Notes under the pieces: model-generated
Told to the model about the DNA's origin: nothing
The model's database searches: none
What the model saw: the letters and a program-made list of their open reading frames with translations, nothing else
Assembly (NCBI GenBank): GCA_017453065.1
Contig: JAFTKW010000005.1
Coordinates: 35,304 to 99,303, forward strand
Origin: Lachnospiraceae bacterium
GTDB lineage: Bacteria; Bacillota; Clostridia; Lachnospirales; Lachnospiraceae
Reading direction: 5' to 3'
Length of the DNA: 64,000 bases
Position numbers and translations under genes: made by a program
Shown here: positions 42,781-50,756 of the stretch, piece by piece
How the letters are laid out: the number at the start of each line of letters is the position of its first letter
How positions within the stretch are numbered: the stretch's first letter is position 1

Positions 42781-42817
42781 AAAAGACGTGTGCCAGAGCG
42801 AATGGCACACGTCTTTT
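42781..42817. terminator. Bidirectional terminator between convergent genes
   Basis: Perfect 15-bp stem AAAAGACGTGTGCCA (42781-42795) / TGGCACACGTCTTTT (42803-42817). The A and T flanks give a T run on either strand. It closes the metal operon and probably also the xylanase transcript. Confidence 0.9.
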
Positions 42818-42999
42818 CTGCTTCCTTTCGGAAGCGGAGTTTTCGGGTAAAACTCCCGAGCTCGGGTAGCTCGTTTGAATCCATCAGAGCTTGGGGCATC
42901 TGAAAGATTCGTCCCTTACCTGCTTGTGGAAGGTAAGGAGTGGGAACCTGAAGGGAGGCTCCCATGCAATATATATTTTCAGAGGATGTGATAAGCTAA
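42818..42999. other. Structured gene-free region (possible small RNA or 3' UTR)
   Basis: No gene fits here, but at least five hairpins follow each other: CTTCC/GGAAG (about 42821-42834), GGAGTTTT/AAAACTCC (about 42836-42856), the palindrome CCCGAGCTCGGG (about 42855-42866), CCTTACC/GGTAAGG (about 42915-42940) and GGGA/TCCC (about 42953-42964). On the minus strand they lie between the xylanase stop and the terminator at 42781, so they would be its 3' UTR or a small RNA cut from it. I match it to no known RNA family. Confidence 0.5.
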
Positions 43000-45207
43000 T
43001 TAATTGTCACTTTTTGATTTGCGAGATCTGATAGCCAGAACTGCGCCGATTGCGATAGCAGCGACAACTACAACTGCGATTACGCCGATAATAATTCCCA
43101 AAGCGGGAGTGCCAGTAGCGGCATCGACACCAGTGTTAACTGCGACATCCGCATCGACTTTTACATCAGTATCCACTTTTACGTCTGCATCAACCTTTAC
43201 ATTGGTATCCGCGTTGGCATCGTCGTCTTTTGAAGTGTCTGTAGCAGTCTGGTCTTCCTTGGAAACATCGCTGTTTGTCTTGGAATCTGTAGTTGATTCT
43301 GTGTCTTTTGTCTCTTCTTTAGAAGTGTCAGGAGTTTCTGTGGAAACCTCTGTTAATTCCAAGTACTTATCTTTGTCAACGAAAGCCCAGAAGGAAGGCT
43401 TAACATTGTAATCATCATCAAAAAGAAGTGGGAACTGTCTGCCTTTGCCGTCAGAACCGCCACCTACATTGGAGGAGGACTGAAGCCAGGAACGACTATC
43501 GATGGTTCCCCAGAAAGTAAGACCATCTATAACAATTCCTTCACGTGCAAGTAACTGTATTTTGTTGTAGAAACGATAGTAGCGGTTTGCTACATCTCTT
43601 GTTACTTGTTCAAGAGATTCTTCTGTACCATCGTAGGAAGAACCAATGTTGATATCCCATTCGGTAATCTGTACTTTGCCAACTGCATTGGTGTACAGCC
43701 TTACGGAGTTTTCAAAGTCATTCATGGTAGGGGAAGCGATGCCGTAGTGGCCCTGCATGCCCATACCGTCGATACGTGTACCTTCTGCTTCCTTGACAGC
43801 GGTCAAAAGATTGAAGATACCGATTCGTTTGCCGCTAGAACATTCGTTGTAATCATTGTAGTAAAGCTCTACATTTGGATCTGCATATTTATTGGCATAG
43901 CGGAACGCATTGATAATGTATTCTTCACTTTGATATACGTGCCACCAACTGGAGTTGCTTCCGTGAGTGGACTGGCTCAAAGGCTCGTTTGAATTTTCTT
44001 TGTCGCTACGATAGGTGCAAGTGCCATCACTGACAGCCTCGTTTACAACATCCCAACCGTAGAACAAACCGTAGTATTTGCTATCAGGAGCAGTAAAGTG
44101 TTCTAAGACTGTTTTGATATACCACTCCAGACGTTTGTCCATTTCTTCTTTGCTAACATAATCTTTGTTTGGGTCATAGTCCTCGTGGAAGAACCATTCA
44201 GGAGTCTGTGAATGCCAAACAAGTACATGACCGCGAACTTTGATTGGATGTTCAGGGTCTTCTTCGTTCCATTTCAAAACCTGATTTAAAATCTTTTCGG
44301 CTCTAGAGTAGTCAATTACAGGAACTGTGATAGTTTCGCCATTTAACTCTGCTGTGGTGGTTCCGGGACAACGTCCATTACTGTAATTAAATAAAGCATC
44401 AGGCTTTAATTCGTTTCCAATGGTGATTGCATTGTGATGCTTGCGAACCAAAGCAATGATTTTTTTGTCGGAGATATCGTTGCCTGTGATAGCACAGCCC
44501 ACGATAGTGTCTTCGCCGAGAACAGATGTGATAGAATCACTTAAGCGTGGAACATCATCTTGGATTACTACAGGCTCTTCAGATTTTTCTCGCATAACCA
44601 TGCCTGTTACATAGTAATCACCGAGAGTGCACTCGCCTTGTCCATAATTGGTTCCCTGCTCCAAAAGTCGGATAACCACTTGCTCAATTGGTGCTGCAAA
44701 ATCTGGGCTAAAGGTTCCTTCGAATTTAGTCCACACGCCGGGCTCAAGTACCTGGGAAAGGTTTCCTTTCAATTCTGGTGAGTAGGAACCAAGATAACTG
44801 GTTGCTCCACCTACAGTTACATAAGGAGCAAAATCTACTGTGCGCTGATCGGCAGGAGCGCCTGCGTAATCAGAAGATAAACATACATAAAAGGAAAATT
44901 CGTACTCTTTACCGTTTTCGATGTAAGCAGTGATGTCCTGTGCAAAACACTCATAAGGTGATGTACGCCCAGAGATGATACCATAGCTGGACACGGTTCC
45001 ATAGATGGGTGTGTCGCTGGTTGCGACAGACAGCTTACTTGCATCTGTAGCAACTGCCCAACTGGACATATCAGAGGATGAAAAATCCCAGTTGTCAATA
45101 AAGTTTGGGTTGGCTGCATGTGCAGTCATAGACGCCTGTGGCAGTAGGGTAAGAGTCATTGCAAGTGTGACTGTACCCAGTACGAGTTTTTTGAAAAAAT
45201 TCTTCAT
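43000..45207 (-). CDS. Secreted, membrane-anchored GH10 endo-beta-1,4-xylanase
   Basis: A 735-residue enzyme that cuts xylan outside the cell. Order: signal peptide (1-31, ending TAHAA), an N-terminal CBM4/9/22-like beta-sandwich (about 35-205), the GH10 barrel (about 225-615), a Thr/Ser/Asp-rich linker with alternating VDADVKVDTDV repeats (620-698) and one membrane helix (703-726) followed by RSRKSK. Catalytic residues are the acid/base Glu390 in WDVVNEAVSD and the nucleophile Glu516 in VQITEWDINI; VRGHVLVWHSQTPEWFF is typical. The C-terminal anchor keeps it on the cell surface. GAGGAGG precedes the start. No other xylan genes are adjacent. Confidence 0.95.
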   Translation of the reverse strand: MKNFFKKLVLGTVTLAMTLTLLPQASMTAHAANPNFIDNWDFSSSDMSSWAVATDASKLSVATSDTPIYGTVSSYGIISGRTSPYECFAQDITAYIENGKEYEFSFYVCLSSDYAGAPADQRTVDFAPYVTVGGATSYLGSYSPELKGNLSQVLEPGVWTKFEGTFSPDFAAPIEQVVIRLLEQGTNYGQGECTLGDYYVTGMVMREKSEEPVVIQDDVPRLSDSITSVLGEDTIVGCAITGNDISDKKIIALVRKHHNAITIGNELKPDALFNYSNGRCPGTTTAELNGETITVPVIDYSRAEKILNQVLKWNEEDPEHPIKVRGHVLVWHSQTPEWFFHEDYDPNKDYVSKEEMDKRLEWYIKTVLEHFTAPDSKYYGLFYGWDVVNEAVSDGTCTYRSDKENSNEPLSQSTHGSNSSWWHVYQSEEYIINAFRYANKYADPNVELYYNDYNECSSGKRIGIFNLLTAVKEAEGTRIDGMGMQGHYGIASPTMNDFENSVRLYTNAVGKVQITEWDINIGSSYDGTEESLEQVTRDVANRYYRFYNKIQLLAREGIVIDGLTFWGTIDSRSWLQSSSNVGGGSDGKGRQFPLLFDDDYNVKPSFWAFVDKDKYLELTEVSTETPDTSKEETKDTESTTDSKTNSDVSKEDQTATDTSKDDDANADTNVKVDADVKVDTDVKVDADVAVNTGVDAATGTPALGIIIGVIAVVVVAAIAIGAVLAIRSRKSKSDN

Positions 45208-45414
45208 ATATACCTCCTCAAAGAAATAACGCCCCCACGTTTGTTTTCTTTTCGCTACATACAGAATATCATTTATTCAAAGTGGAATCTTCTAAAAAAA
45301 AGTCAACAATTGCTCAAATCTTGCTAAATATGAAGAGATAAAGTTTGCACCTTGAAAATATCGATTTTAAACCATATAATGAAAACATATGTGTACGAGA
45401 AAGGGGAAGAAGAG

Positions 45415-45831
45415 ATGAACTTAAGATTTAAATTGCTTAAGAGTACAAAGCTTGTGTGTCTGGTTTTGGCTGCAGTCATGCTTCTTTCTGGGGTGTGCTA
45501 TGAAAAAATCAAAGTACAGTCCTTCTTTGAGTACACTATTGGATTTCAAAAAGATGCCTTTGTTAAGGAATTGGAAGCTAAATTTGTAACAGATTGTAGT
45601 AATGAGACTCTAGGACTGAGAAACAGCAATTTGTTGGGACGAAATGTAGTGCGCATGCTTCCAGGAAGAAGGCAACTTCGTACCTTCGTTTTAGAAACTC
45701 CAATGGTGGAATTGCTTAGAGCATTTACCACCTTCTTTTCCACAGTCAATGTGGTGACTTTTGAGCAGAAGCACCCAGAGGCTGAGGTAGTCTATTTTAT
45801 CCAACGGGCGGACGGAAAGAAAAGAGCATAG
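45415..45831 (+). CDS. Small exported or membrane-anchored hypothetical protein (138 aa)
   Basis: A 138-residue protein that I do not recognise. Residues 10-30 (KLVCLVLAAVMLLSG) form a membrane anchor or signal peptide, followed by a soluble domain (FVKELEAKFVTDCSNETLGL, FVLETPMVELLRAFTTFFST). I chose ATG 45415 because the AAAGGGGAAGAAGAG stretch precedes it; in-frame starts at 45352 (TTG) and 45379 (ATG) are possible. A 47-residue membrane peptide gene follows in the same direction after 106 bases. Confidence 0.65.
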   Translation: MNLRFKLLKSTKLVCLVLAAVMLLSGVCYEKIKVQSFFEYTIGFQKDAFVKELEAKFVTDCSNETLGLRNSNLLGRNVVRMLPGRRQLRTFVLETPMVELLRAFTTFFSTVNVVTFEQKHPEAEVVYFIQRADGKKRA

Positions 45832-45937
45832 TTTTTCTTTGTTTGCGTTGCAGGAAAGCAGCGCTTATTAGTGTTGCCAAAAAGAGGCAAGAAGATAGGG
45901 CGCGCAGAGAGCGTGCCATATATAAAGGAGAAAAATT

Positions 45938-46081
45938 ATGGCTATTATACAGTGGATTATTATTATCGTGGGAGGAGCAATCGGAATTATTTCTACCATA
46001 GGTATTACATTTGGTATTTTTGCAACTATCATTTACAAGATATTCCGTAAGATTACTGTTGGCGGTTCCTTGTACGACTAA
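45938..46081 (+). CDS. 47-residue single-span membrane peptide
   Basis: A short gene: ATG 45938 follows a very good ribosome site (AAAGGAG at 45924-45930) and ends at TAA 46079-46081. The product starts MAIIQWIIIIVGGAIG, is hydrophobic for about 35 residues with a Gly/Ile-rich pattern, and ends with a basic stretch (YKIFRKI) and a polar tail. One or two membrane spans are possible. A terminator follows 80 bases later. Function unknown. Confidence 0.65.
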   Translation: MAIIQWIIIIVGGAIGIISTIGITFGIFATIIYKIFRKITVGGSLYD

Positions 46082-46160
46082 GGATAGGAATACTACATTA
46101 GAATTGAATTACCCAAATTGAGCGGGATGCTCGCAAAATTTCATAAAGAAGAAAAATTGA

Positions 46161-46186
46161 AAAAAGGGAGCTTAGGCTCCCTTTTT
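46161..46186 (+). terminator. Rho-independent terminator
   Basis: Stem AAAAAGGGAGC (46161-46171) / GCTCCCTTTTT (46176-46186), loop TTAG, ending in a T tract. The 230 bases up to the next gene otherwise hold only its promoter. Confidence 0.9.
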
Positions 46187-46324
46187 TGTGTAAAGATGTG
46201 TCTATAAGCGTGCAAATAACACTTAATTGTGCCAAAAGAGCAAACAAAACTTCAGTAAATTAAAGCGATAAAAGCCAAGAGGATAGAATAAATTCAAAAA
46301 AATCAGAAAATGAATGACATTTCC

Positions 46325-46353
46325 TTGCTTAAGATGACAAAATATTATACAAT
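46325..46353 (+). promoter_or_regulatory. Promoter of the phosphofructokinase gene
   Basis: TTGCTT (46325-46330) and TACAAT (46348-46353) with 17-base spacing; a leader of about 60 bases follows. Confidence 0.65.
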
Positions 46354-46419
46354 TAATGCATGACACTTTAAAGGGGTTTACAGTGTTCAGCGAAATTCAA
46401 AATTACGGAGGATATAGCA

Positions 46420-47652
46420 ATGAAAGGTAATGTAATCGTAGGCCAATCTGGTGGACCTACCGCAGCAATCAACTCAAGTTTGGCGGGCGTTTATCGTACA
46501 GCCAAAGACCGTGGTGCCAAGAAAGTATATGGTATGCTTCATGGTATTCAGGGCCTTTTGCAGGAACGCTACATTGATTTGTCTGAGCATATCAAGACAG
46601 ATTTGGATATCGAACTTTTGAAACGTACTCCAGCTGCATATTTGGGTTCTTGTCGTTACAAACTTCCAGAGATTCATCAAAATAAAGACGTCTATGAGAA
46701 GATTTTTGAAATCTTAGAGAAATTAGATATTGAAGCATTTATTTACATTGGTGGTAACGATTCCATGGATACTATCAAGAAATTGTCCGATTATGCCATC
46801 GTTACTGGAAAAAGAACCAAATTCGTAGGCTGCCCAAAGACAATTGATAACGACCTTGCGTTGACAGACCATACACCAGGTTATGGTAGTGCAGCAAAAT
46901 ACATTGGTACATCTGTAAAAGAAATCATCCGTGATGGATTCTGTTTGGAATATTCCAACGGCGTTGTTACTATTGTTGAGATTATGGGACGTAATGCTGG
47001 TTGGCTTACAGGTGCAGCTGCACTTGCGAAGGGCGAAGATTGTCCAGGACCAGACCTTATTTATCTGCCAGAAATCCCATTTGATTTGGATGACTTTAGC
47101 AAGCGAATCAAAGAACTCCTTAAGAAGAAAGGTTCTGTTGTAGTAGCAGTATCTGAAGGTATCAAATTAAAAGATGGAAGATATGTCTGCGAACTTGGCT
47201 CTAGCGTAGATTTTGTAGACGCATTTGGCCACAAACAGCTTTCTGGTACAGCAAGTTACTTGGCAAGCTTTGTTGCTGGCGAATGTGGATGTAAGACTAG
47301 ATCTATCGAACTTAGTACATTGCAGAGAGCAGCATCCCACTGCGCATCTCGTGTAGATATCTTGGAAGCTTTCCAGGTAGGTGGTGCAGCTGTTAAGGCA
47401 GCAGATGAAGGCGACTCCGGTATGATGGTTGTTATTGAGAGATTCTCTGATGATCCTTACCAGTCTGGTACAGCAGTTAAGGATGTACACAAGATTGCCA
47501 ACGATGAGCGTGTTGTTCCAAGAAGCTGGGTAAATAAAGAGGGAACATATGTAACAGATGACTTTATCACATATGTAAGACCACTTATCCAGGGCGATGT
47601 GGCTCCTATTATGGTAGATGGTATTCCAAGACATTTGTTTAGACCTTACTAA
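46420..47652 (+). CDS. pfp: 6-phosphofructokinase, PPi-dependent type
   Basis: A 410-residue phosphofructokinase. Features are VGQSGGPTAAINSSL, the donor-site motif YIGGNDSMD, CPKTIDNDLALTDHTPGYGSA and EIMGRNAGWLTGAAAL. ATP-dependent enzymes have GGDGS and PGTIDND; here an Asp replaces the second Gly (GGNDS) and Lys replaces Gly (PKTIDND), the substitutions known to favour pyrophosphate as phosphate donor. It would therefore catalyse reversible fructose-6-phosphate phosphorylation with PPi. A promoter and a terminator flank this single gene. Confidence 0.9.
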   Translation: MKGNVIVGQSGGPTAAINSSLAGVYRTAKDRGAKKVYGMLHGIQGLLQERYIDLSEHIKTDLDIELLKRTPAAYLGSCRYKLPEIHQNKDVYEKIFEILEKLDIEAFIYIGGNDSMDTIKKLSDYAIVTGKRTKFVGCPKTIDNDLALTDHTPGYGSAAKYIGTSVKEIIRDGFCLEYSNGVVTIVEIMGRNAGWLTGAAALAKGEDCPGPDLIYLPEIPFDLDDFSKRIKELLKKKGSVVVAVSEGIKLKDGRYVCELGSSVDFVDAFGHKQLSGTASYLASFVAGECGCKTRSIELSTLQRAASHCASRVDILEAFQVGGAAVKAADEGDSGMMVVIERFSDDPYQSGTAVKDVHKIANDERVVPRSWVNKEGTYVTDDFITYVRPLIQGDVAPIMVDGIPRHLFRPY

Positions 47653-47663
47653 TGCAAATAGAG

Positions 47664-47695
47664 AAAGCCTCCCGTGCAAACGGGAGGCTTTTTTT
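47664..47695. terminator. Terminator between convergent pfp and MATE genes
   Basis: Perfect 11-bp stem AAAGCCTCCCG (47664-47674) / CGGGAGGCTTT (47681-47691) followed by T's; a weaker T run on the minus strand suggests use by the MATE transcript too. Confidence 0.9.
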
Positions 47696-47712
47696 AATTA
47701 GTTGTAGATTAT

Positions 47713-49101
47713 TTATTGTTTTGTTACTTTTACAGGCCCACGCTCCAATATTTTAGGGAACATACAGAGGAATGTTCCAGTTGTGACTGCTGCAGCAATG
47801 ATATCGCTGATTGGTTCTGCCAAGAATACGGCAAATACCTTGTTGTCCATAAAGTTAGGCAGAAGGAATATCAGTGGTATCAGCAAAATAATCTTTCGAA
47901 GGCATGCCATGAATAGACTGACTTTGGCTTGTCCAAGTGCCATGAAACTTTGCTGACAACTAATCTGAAAACCGATTGAGAATATGCCGGCCATGTAGAT
48001 GCGAATCGTCCATGTGGCATAGTCTGCCAGCGCAGCATCATTGGTAAAAATGTTGGCGAAAATGGAAGGGAGTAGCATGATGAGAAGCCATGCTAAACCT
48101 GCAAATGTGATACATGCTTTGAAAACTGTAAAGAATGCCTTGCGCACACGTTCTTTGTTGCCAGCTCCGAAGTTGAAACTGACAATTGGCTGTCCACCTT
48201 GACAAATGCCCTGCAGGGGCATGGTGATGAGTTGACTGACACTAGTAATAATGGTCATAGCACCTACAGCCAAATCTCCGCCGTATTTTGATAGGGAAGA
48301 AGAAAAACTGATAGAAAGAATACTTTCGGTGGAAAGCATTACAAAGGTGGAAATACCAAGCGCTAGGCAGGGTAAAATGACAGAGGCCTTTAAGCGCATA
48401 TTTGGAATTCGTAAGCGAAGCACTGTTTTAGGGCCGGATAGGAATATCAAAACCCATATTGCTCCAACTGCTTGGCTGAATACTGTGGCAATAGCAGCAC
48501 CTTTAACACCCATATCAAATGTAAAGATAAAGATCGGGTCCAAGACAATATTAATAATTGCACCGATAATGGTGGTCATCATGCTAACTTTGGCAAAACC
48601 TTGAGCGGTGATGAAAGTGTTCATCCCCATTACTACTAAGACGAAAACGCTTCCTAATATATAGATTTGAGCATATTGGATGGCATAAGGGAGAGTATCA
48701 GGGCTGGCACCAAACCAAGAAAGAAGGGCGGGTGCGCTAAAGTAAAAGACTATGGTTAATACAACCGAAAAACATAGCAGTAAGGCAAAACAGTTGCCCA
48801 TAATTTGCTCCGCACCGTCTTTGTCTTTTTGCCCCAAGGCAATGGCCGCTCTTGGCGCGCCACCAGCACCACATAGCATGGCAAAGGCATTGATGAGCAT
48901 CAGAATTGGCATAAATAAGCCAACGCCCGTCAGTGCATCTGCGCCAATGTCTGGGATGTGACCGATGTAGATTCGATCTACAATATTGTAAAGAAGATTA
49001 ATAATCTGTGCCACTACGGCAGGAATGGCAAGCTTGGCTAAAAGCTTTGGTATATTGCCCGTTGCCATCATGTTTGCCTGAGCATTTTGATTTTTATCCA
49101 T
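47713..49101 (-). CDS. MATE-family efflux transporter
   Basis: A 462-residue membrane protein with twelve expected helices in two MatE halves. It begins MDKNQNAQANMMATGNIPKL, typical of the clostridial MATE group, with QIINLLYNIVDRIYIGHIPD in helix 1-2 and ITMPLQGICQGGQPIVSFNFGA... in the second half (LQGICQGGQPIVSFNFGAGN). Members export drugs or metabolites using sodium or protons. The ATG at 49099-49101 has AGGAG with eight-base spacing; a GTG three codons earlier overlaps that site. It is divergent from a zinc-ribbon gene. Substrate unknown. Confidence 0.92.
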   Translation of the reverse strand: MDKNQNAQANMMATGNIPKLLAKLAIPAVVAQIINLLYNIVDRIYIGHIPDIGADALTGVGLFMPILMLINAFAMLCGAGGAPRAAIALGQKDKDGAEQIMGNCFALLLCFSVVLTIVFYFSAPALLSWFGASPDTLPYAIQYAQIYILGSVFVLVVMGMNTFITAQGFAKVSMMTTIIGAIINIVLDPIFIFTFDMGVKGAAIATVFSQAVGAIWVLIFLSGPKTVLRLRIPNMRLKASVILPCLALGISTFVMLSTESILSISFSSSLSKYGGDLAVGAMTIITSVSQLITMPLQGICQGGQPIVSFNFGAGNKERVRKAFFTVFKACITFAGLAWLLIMLLPSIFANIFTNDAALADYATWTIRIYMAGIFSIGFQISCQQSFMALGQAKVSLFMACLRKIILLIPLIFLLPNFMDNKVFAVFLAEPISDIIAAAVTTGTFLCMFPKILERGPVKVTKQ

Positions 49102-49207
49102 AAAGAGCACTCCTATGTGGTTAAGAATTATGTTGATTAAAGATAATCTTATATTTATTATATATCTTGTGGCTCGACAAAAAAAGGAAAAAATCCTTTG
49201 TCAATTC

Positions 49208-49236
49208 TTGACGAGTTTTGAAAGAAGGACTAAGAT
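49208..49236 (+). promoter_or_regulatory. Promoter of the zinc-ribbon protein gene
   Basis: TTGACG (49208-49213) and TAAGAT (49231-49236) spaced by 17 bases, 39 bases before the start. Confidence 0.65.
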
Positions 49237-49274
49237 AATTTCGAGGGTTTGATATAACAAAGGAGGAAATGAAT

Positions 49275-49607
49275 ATGTTAATCATCTGGGGATCAAGAAG
49301 CATGGACAAAACACTTGGTGAGACACAGAGATCTTATCAGTGCCAACATTGCAACAATGTAAATCGTTATAGGGTTTTTAGAAGAAGAAACTGGTTTACT
49401 CTGTTTTGGATTCCAATTTTCCCATTTAGTAGCAAGTACTATATTACATGCCCTATCTGTAACTTTGGCAGCAAGCTAAAGAAACAGGATGCATTGGATC
49501 AGTTGCAGGTTGCAACAGAAATGCAGCAGCAGATTCAGACAGAGGCTGCAGAAGCACAGCAGGCTGCTACACCAGAAATTCAGCAGTCTGAAACAGATGC
49601 ACAGTAG
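49275..49607 (+). CDS. Zinc-ribbon protein with Gln/Ala-rich tail (110 aa)
   Basis: A 110-residue protein. CQHCNN and CPICNF form a zinc ribbon interrupted by a basic and then hydrophobic stretch (RRRNWFTLFWIPIFPFSSKY), which may be a membrane-contact or short hydrophobic segment. The tail from residue 75 is rich in Gln, Ala and Glu. From memory it is like the zinc_ribbon_15 group. ATG 49275 lies eight bases after AAAGGAGG; the ATG at 49269 is too near. Function unknown. Confidence 0.75.
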   Translation: MLIIWGSRSMDKTLGETQRSYQCQHCNNVNRYRVFRRRNWFTLFWIPIFPFSSKYYITCPICNFGSKLKKQDALDQLQVATEMQQQIQTEAAEAQQAATPEIQQSETDAQ

Positions 49608-49641
49608 CATATAGCAAGAATAACTGAATAGAAAAAAGAAA

Positions 49642-49675
49642 GGGAATAACCTCTAGGGAGGCTATTCCCTTTTTT
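49642..49675 (+). terminator. Rho-independent terminator
   Basis: GGGAATAACCTC (49642-49653) pairs with GAGGCTATTCCC (49658-49669), one A-C mismatch, loop TAGG, followed by T6. Confidence 0.88.
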
Positions 49676-49676
49676 G

Positions 49677-49696
49677 TGTGATAGCGACGAGATGAG
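49677..49696. repeat. Extragenic repeat, copy 2
   Basis: TGTGATAGCGACGAGATGAG, directly behind a terminator; it matches the copy at 29948 in 17 of 20 positions. The following CTCG and TGCGCTC can fold back on it. Confidence 0.45.
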
Positions 49697-49724
49697 CTCG
49701 TTGCGCTCTGCGGTGTTAGCGAAG

Positions 49725-50603
49725 TTAAATCGGTCTATGCCAGATTACACTAGGTTCCATATCGTCAAGACTGCGCATGCCAGTGCGTGCCATAGTAGAC
49801 TTCAGTTCACCGGTCAATTCCAGGATACGGTTGGTGACACCCGCTGCGCCACCTTCTAAAGGTCCCATCAAATCACGGCCTACACACACAGCTCTGGCAC
49901 CAAGAGCCATAGCCTTGAAGGCGTCTATTCCACTTTCAATACCACAGTCTACAAAGATCTCCATCTGATCACCCACAGCATCTACAATGTCAGGTAACAC
50001 CTGTAGTGGTGGTATGGAGTAAGGCATGATGCTATGGTGATGGGAGACGACGATTCCAGCCACTCCGATTTCGGCGCATTTCAGTGCATCAGAGACACTC
50101 AGCACGCCTTTTATGATAAAGGGAGCATCGGCGGCTTGTACAAAGCTGGCTAGCTCTGTCTGAGTTTTGGGGCGCATATGTAGCCCGTGGATGCAATCGT
50201 AACGGCCATTGCCAGTGAAAGCGTGATCGATATCCATACCCACAGCAAAGGCACCATGGTTGACCGCATGCTTGATGCGATAGAGGATTTCCTCGTTGTC
50301 TGCGTAGGGCTTGATGATTTTGATGGTCTGAGCACCAGTTGCCAAGATGGCTTCCAGTTCCTCTGGCTCGCCCATGCCAACCCAATGAACAGCACCGGCA
50401 TCTTTGGCACCCTTGGCAATTTCTACCATGGCATTGTCACAAATGTTGTGTAGATGGGAGAGCGCTGCGGTCATGATAGGGGTGGCAAAAGTTTCACCAA
50501 AAAGTTTGTATTCTGTATTTGGCAAAATAGCGTCAATGTAACGAGTTTCCAACAATAGAGAATCAAAGTAATCTCTGGTAATCTGGTTTGAATCGCCTCT
50601 CAT
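49725..50603 (-). CDS. FMN-dependent alpha-hydroxy-acid dehydrogenase family protein
   Basis: A 292-residue TIM-barrel flavoprotein of the lactate oxidase/glycolate oxidase superfamily. Typical stretches are ETFATPIMTAALSHLHN near the start, FIIKGVLSVSDALKCAEIG (substrate/FMN Lys), GIVVSHHHSIMPY (in place of the usual SNHGGRQ) and FVDCGIESGIDAFKAMALGA with CVGRDL for FMN phosphate. The family uses FMN to oxidise 2-hydroxy acids, but this short form (usual length 350-390) lacks part of the N terminus, and the catalytic His context is altered, so the substrate is open. The ATG with AGGAGGAATT upstream is the start; an in-frame start 15 codons earlier is less likely. Confidence 0.85.
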   Translation of the reverse strand: MRGDSNQITRDYFDSLLLETRYIDAILPNTEYKLFGETFATPIMTAALSHLHNICDNAMVEIAKGAKDAGAVHWVGMGEPEELEAILATGAQTIKIIKPYADNEEILYRIKHAVNHGAFAVGMDIDHAFTGNGRYDCIHGLHMRPKTQTELASFVQAADAPFIIKGVLSVSDALKCAEIGVAGIVVSHHHSIMPYSIPPLQVLPDIVDAVGDQMEIFVDCGIESGIDAFKAMALGARAVCVGRDLMGPLEGGAAGVTNRILELTGELKSTMARTGMRSLDDMEPSVIWHRPI

Positions 50604-50665
50604 AATTCCTCCTATGTATTCAAAAAAAACAATCTTTTTTTCTATCATACCATGTACCTTTTTCG

Positions 50666-50694
50666 TTGTAAATTTTTTCGTCTAGTAGTATACT
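50666..50694 (+). promoter_or_regulatory. Promoter of mgtE
   Basis: TTGTAA (50666-50671) and TATACT (50689-50694) with 17-base spacing. The leader carries a small hairpin TGCCC/GGGCA (50714-50729) but no M-box riboswitch. Confidence 0.65.
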
Positions 50695-50756
50695 AACTTA
50701 TGATGATTTATTATGCCCTTTTTTGGGCAAATATATGAAGAAAGGATGGTGTGAAT

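Noticed and set aside
50604-50756. M-box magnesium riboswitch before mgtE
   Set aside because: The leader after the promoter is only about 55 bases with one small hairpin; the M-box is much longer and its conserved parts are missing.
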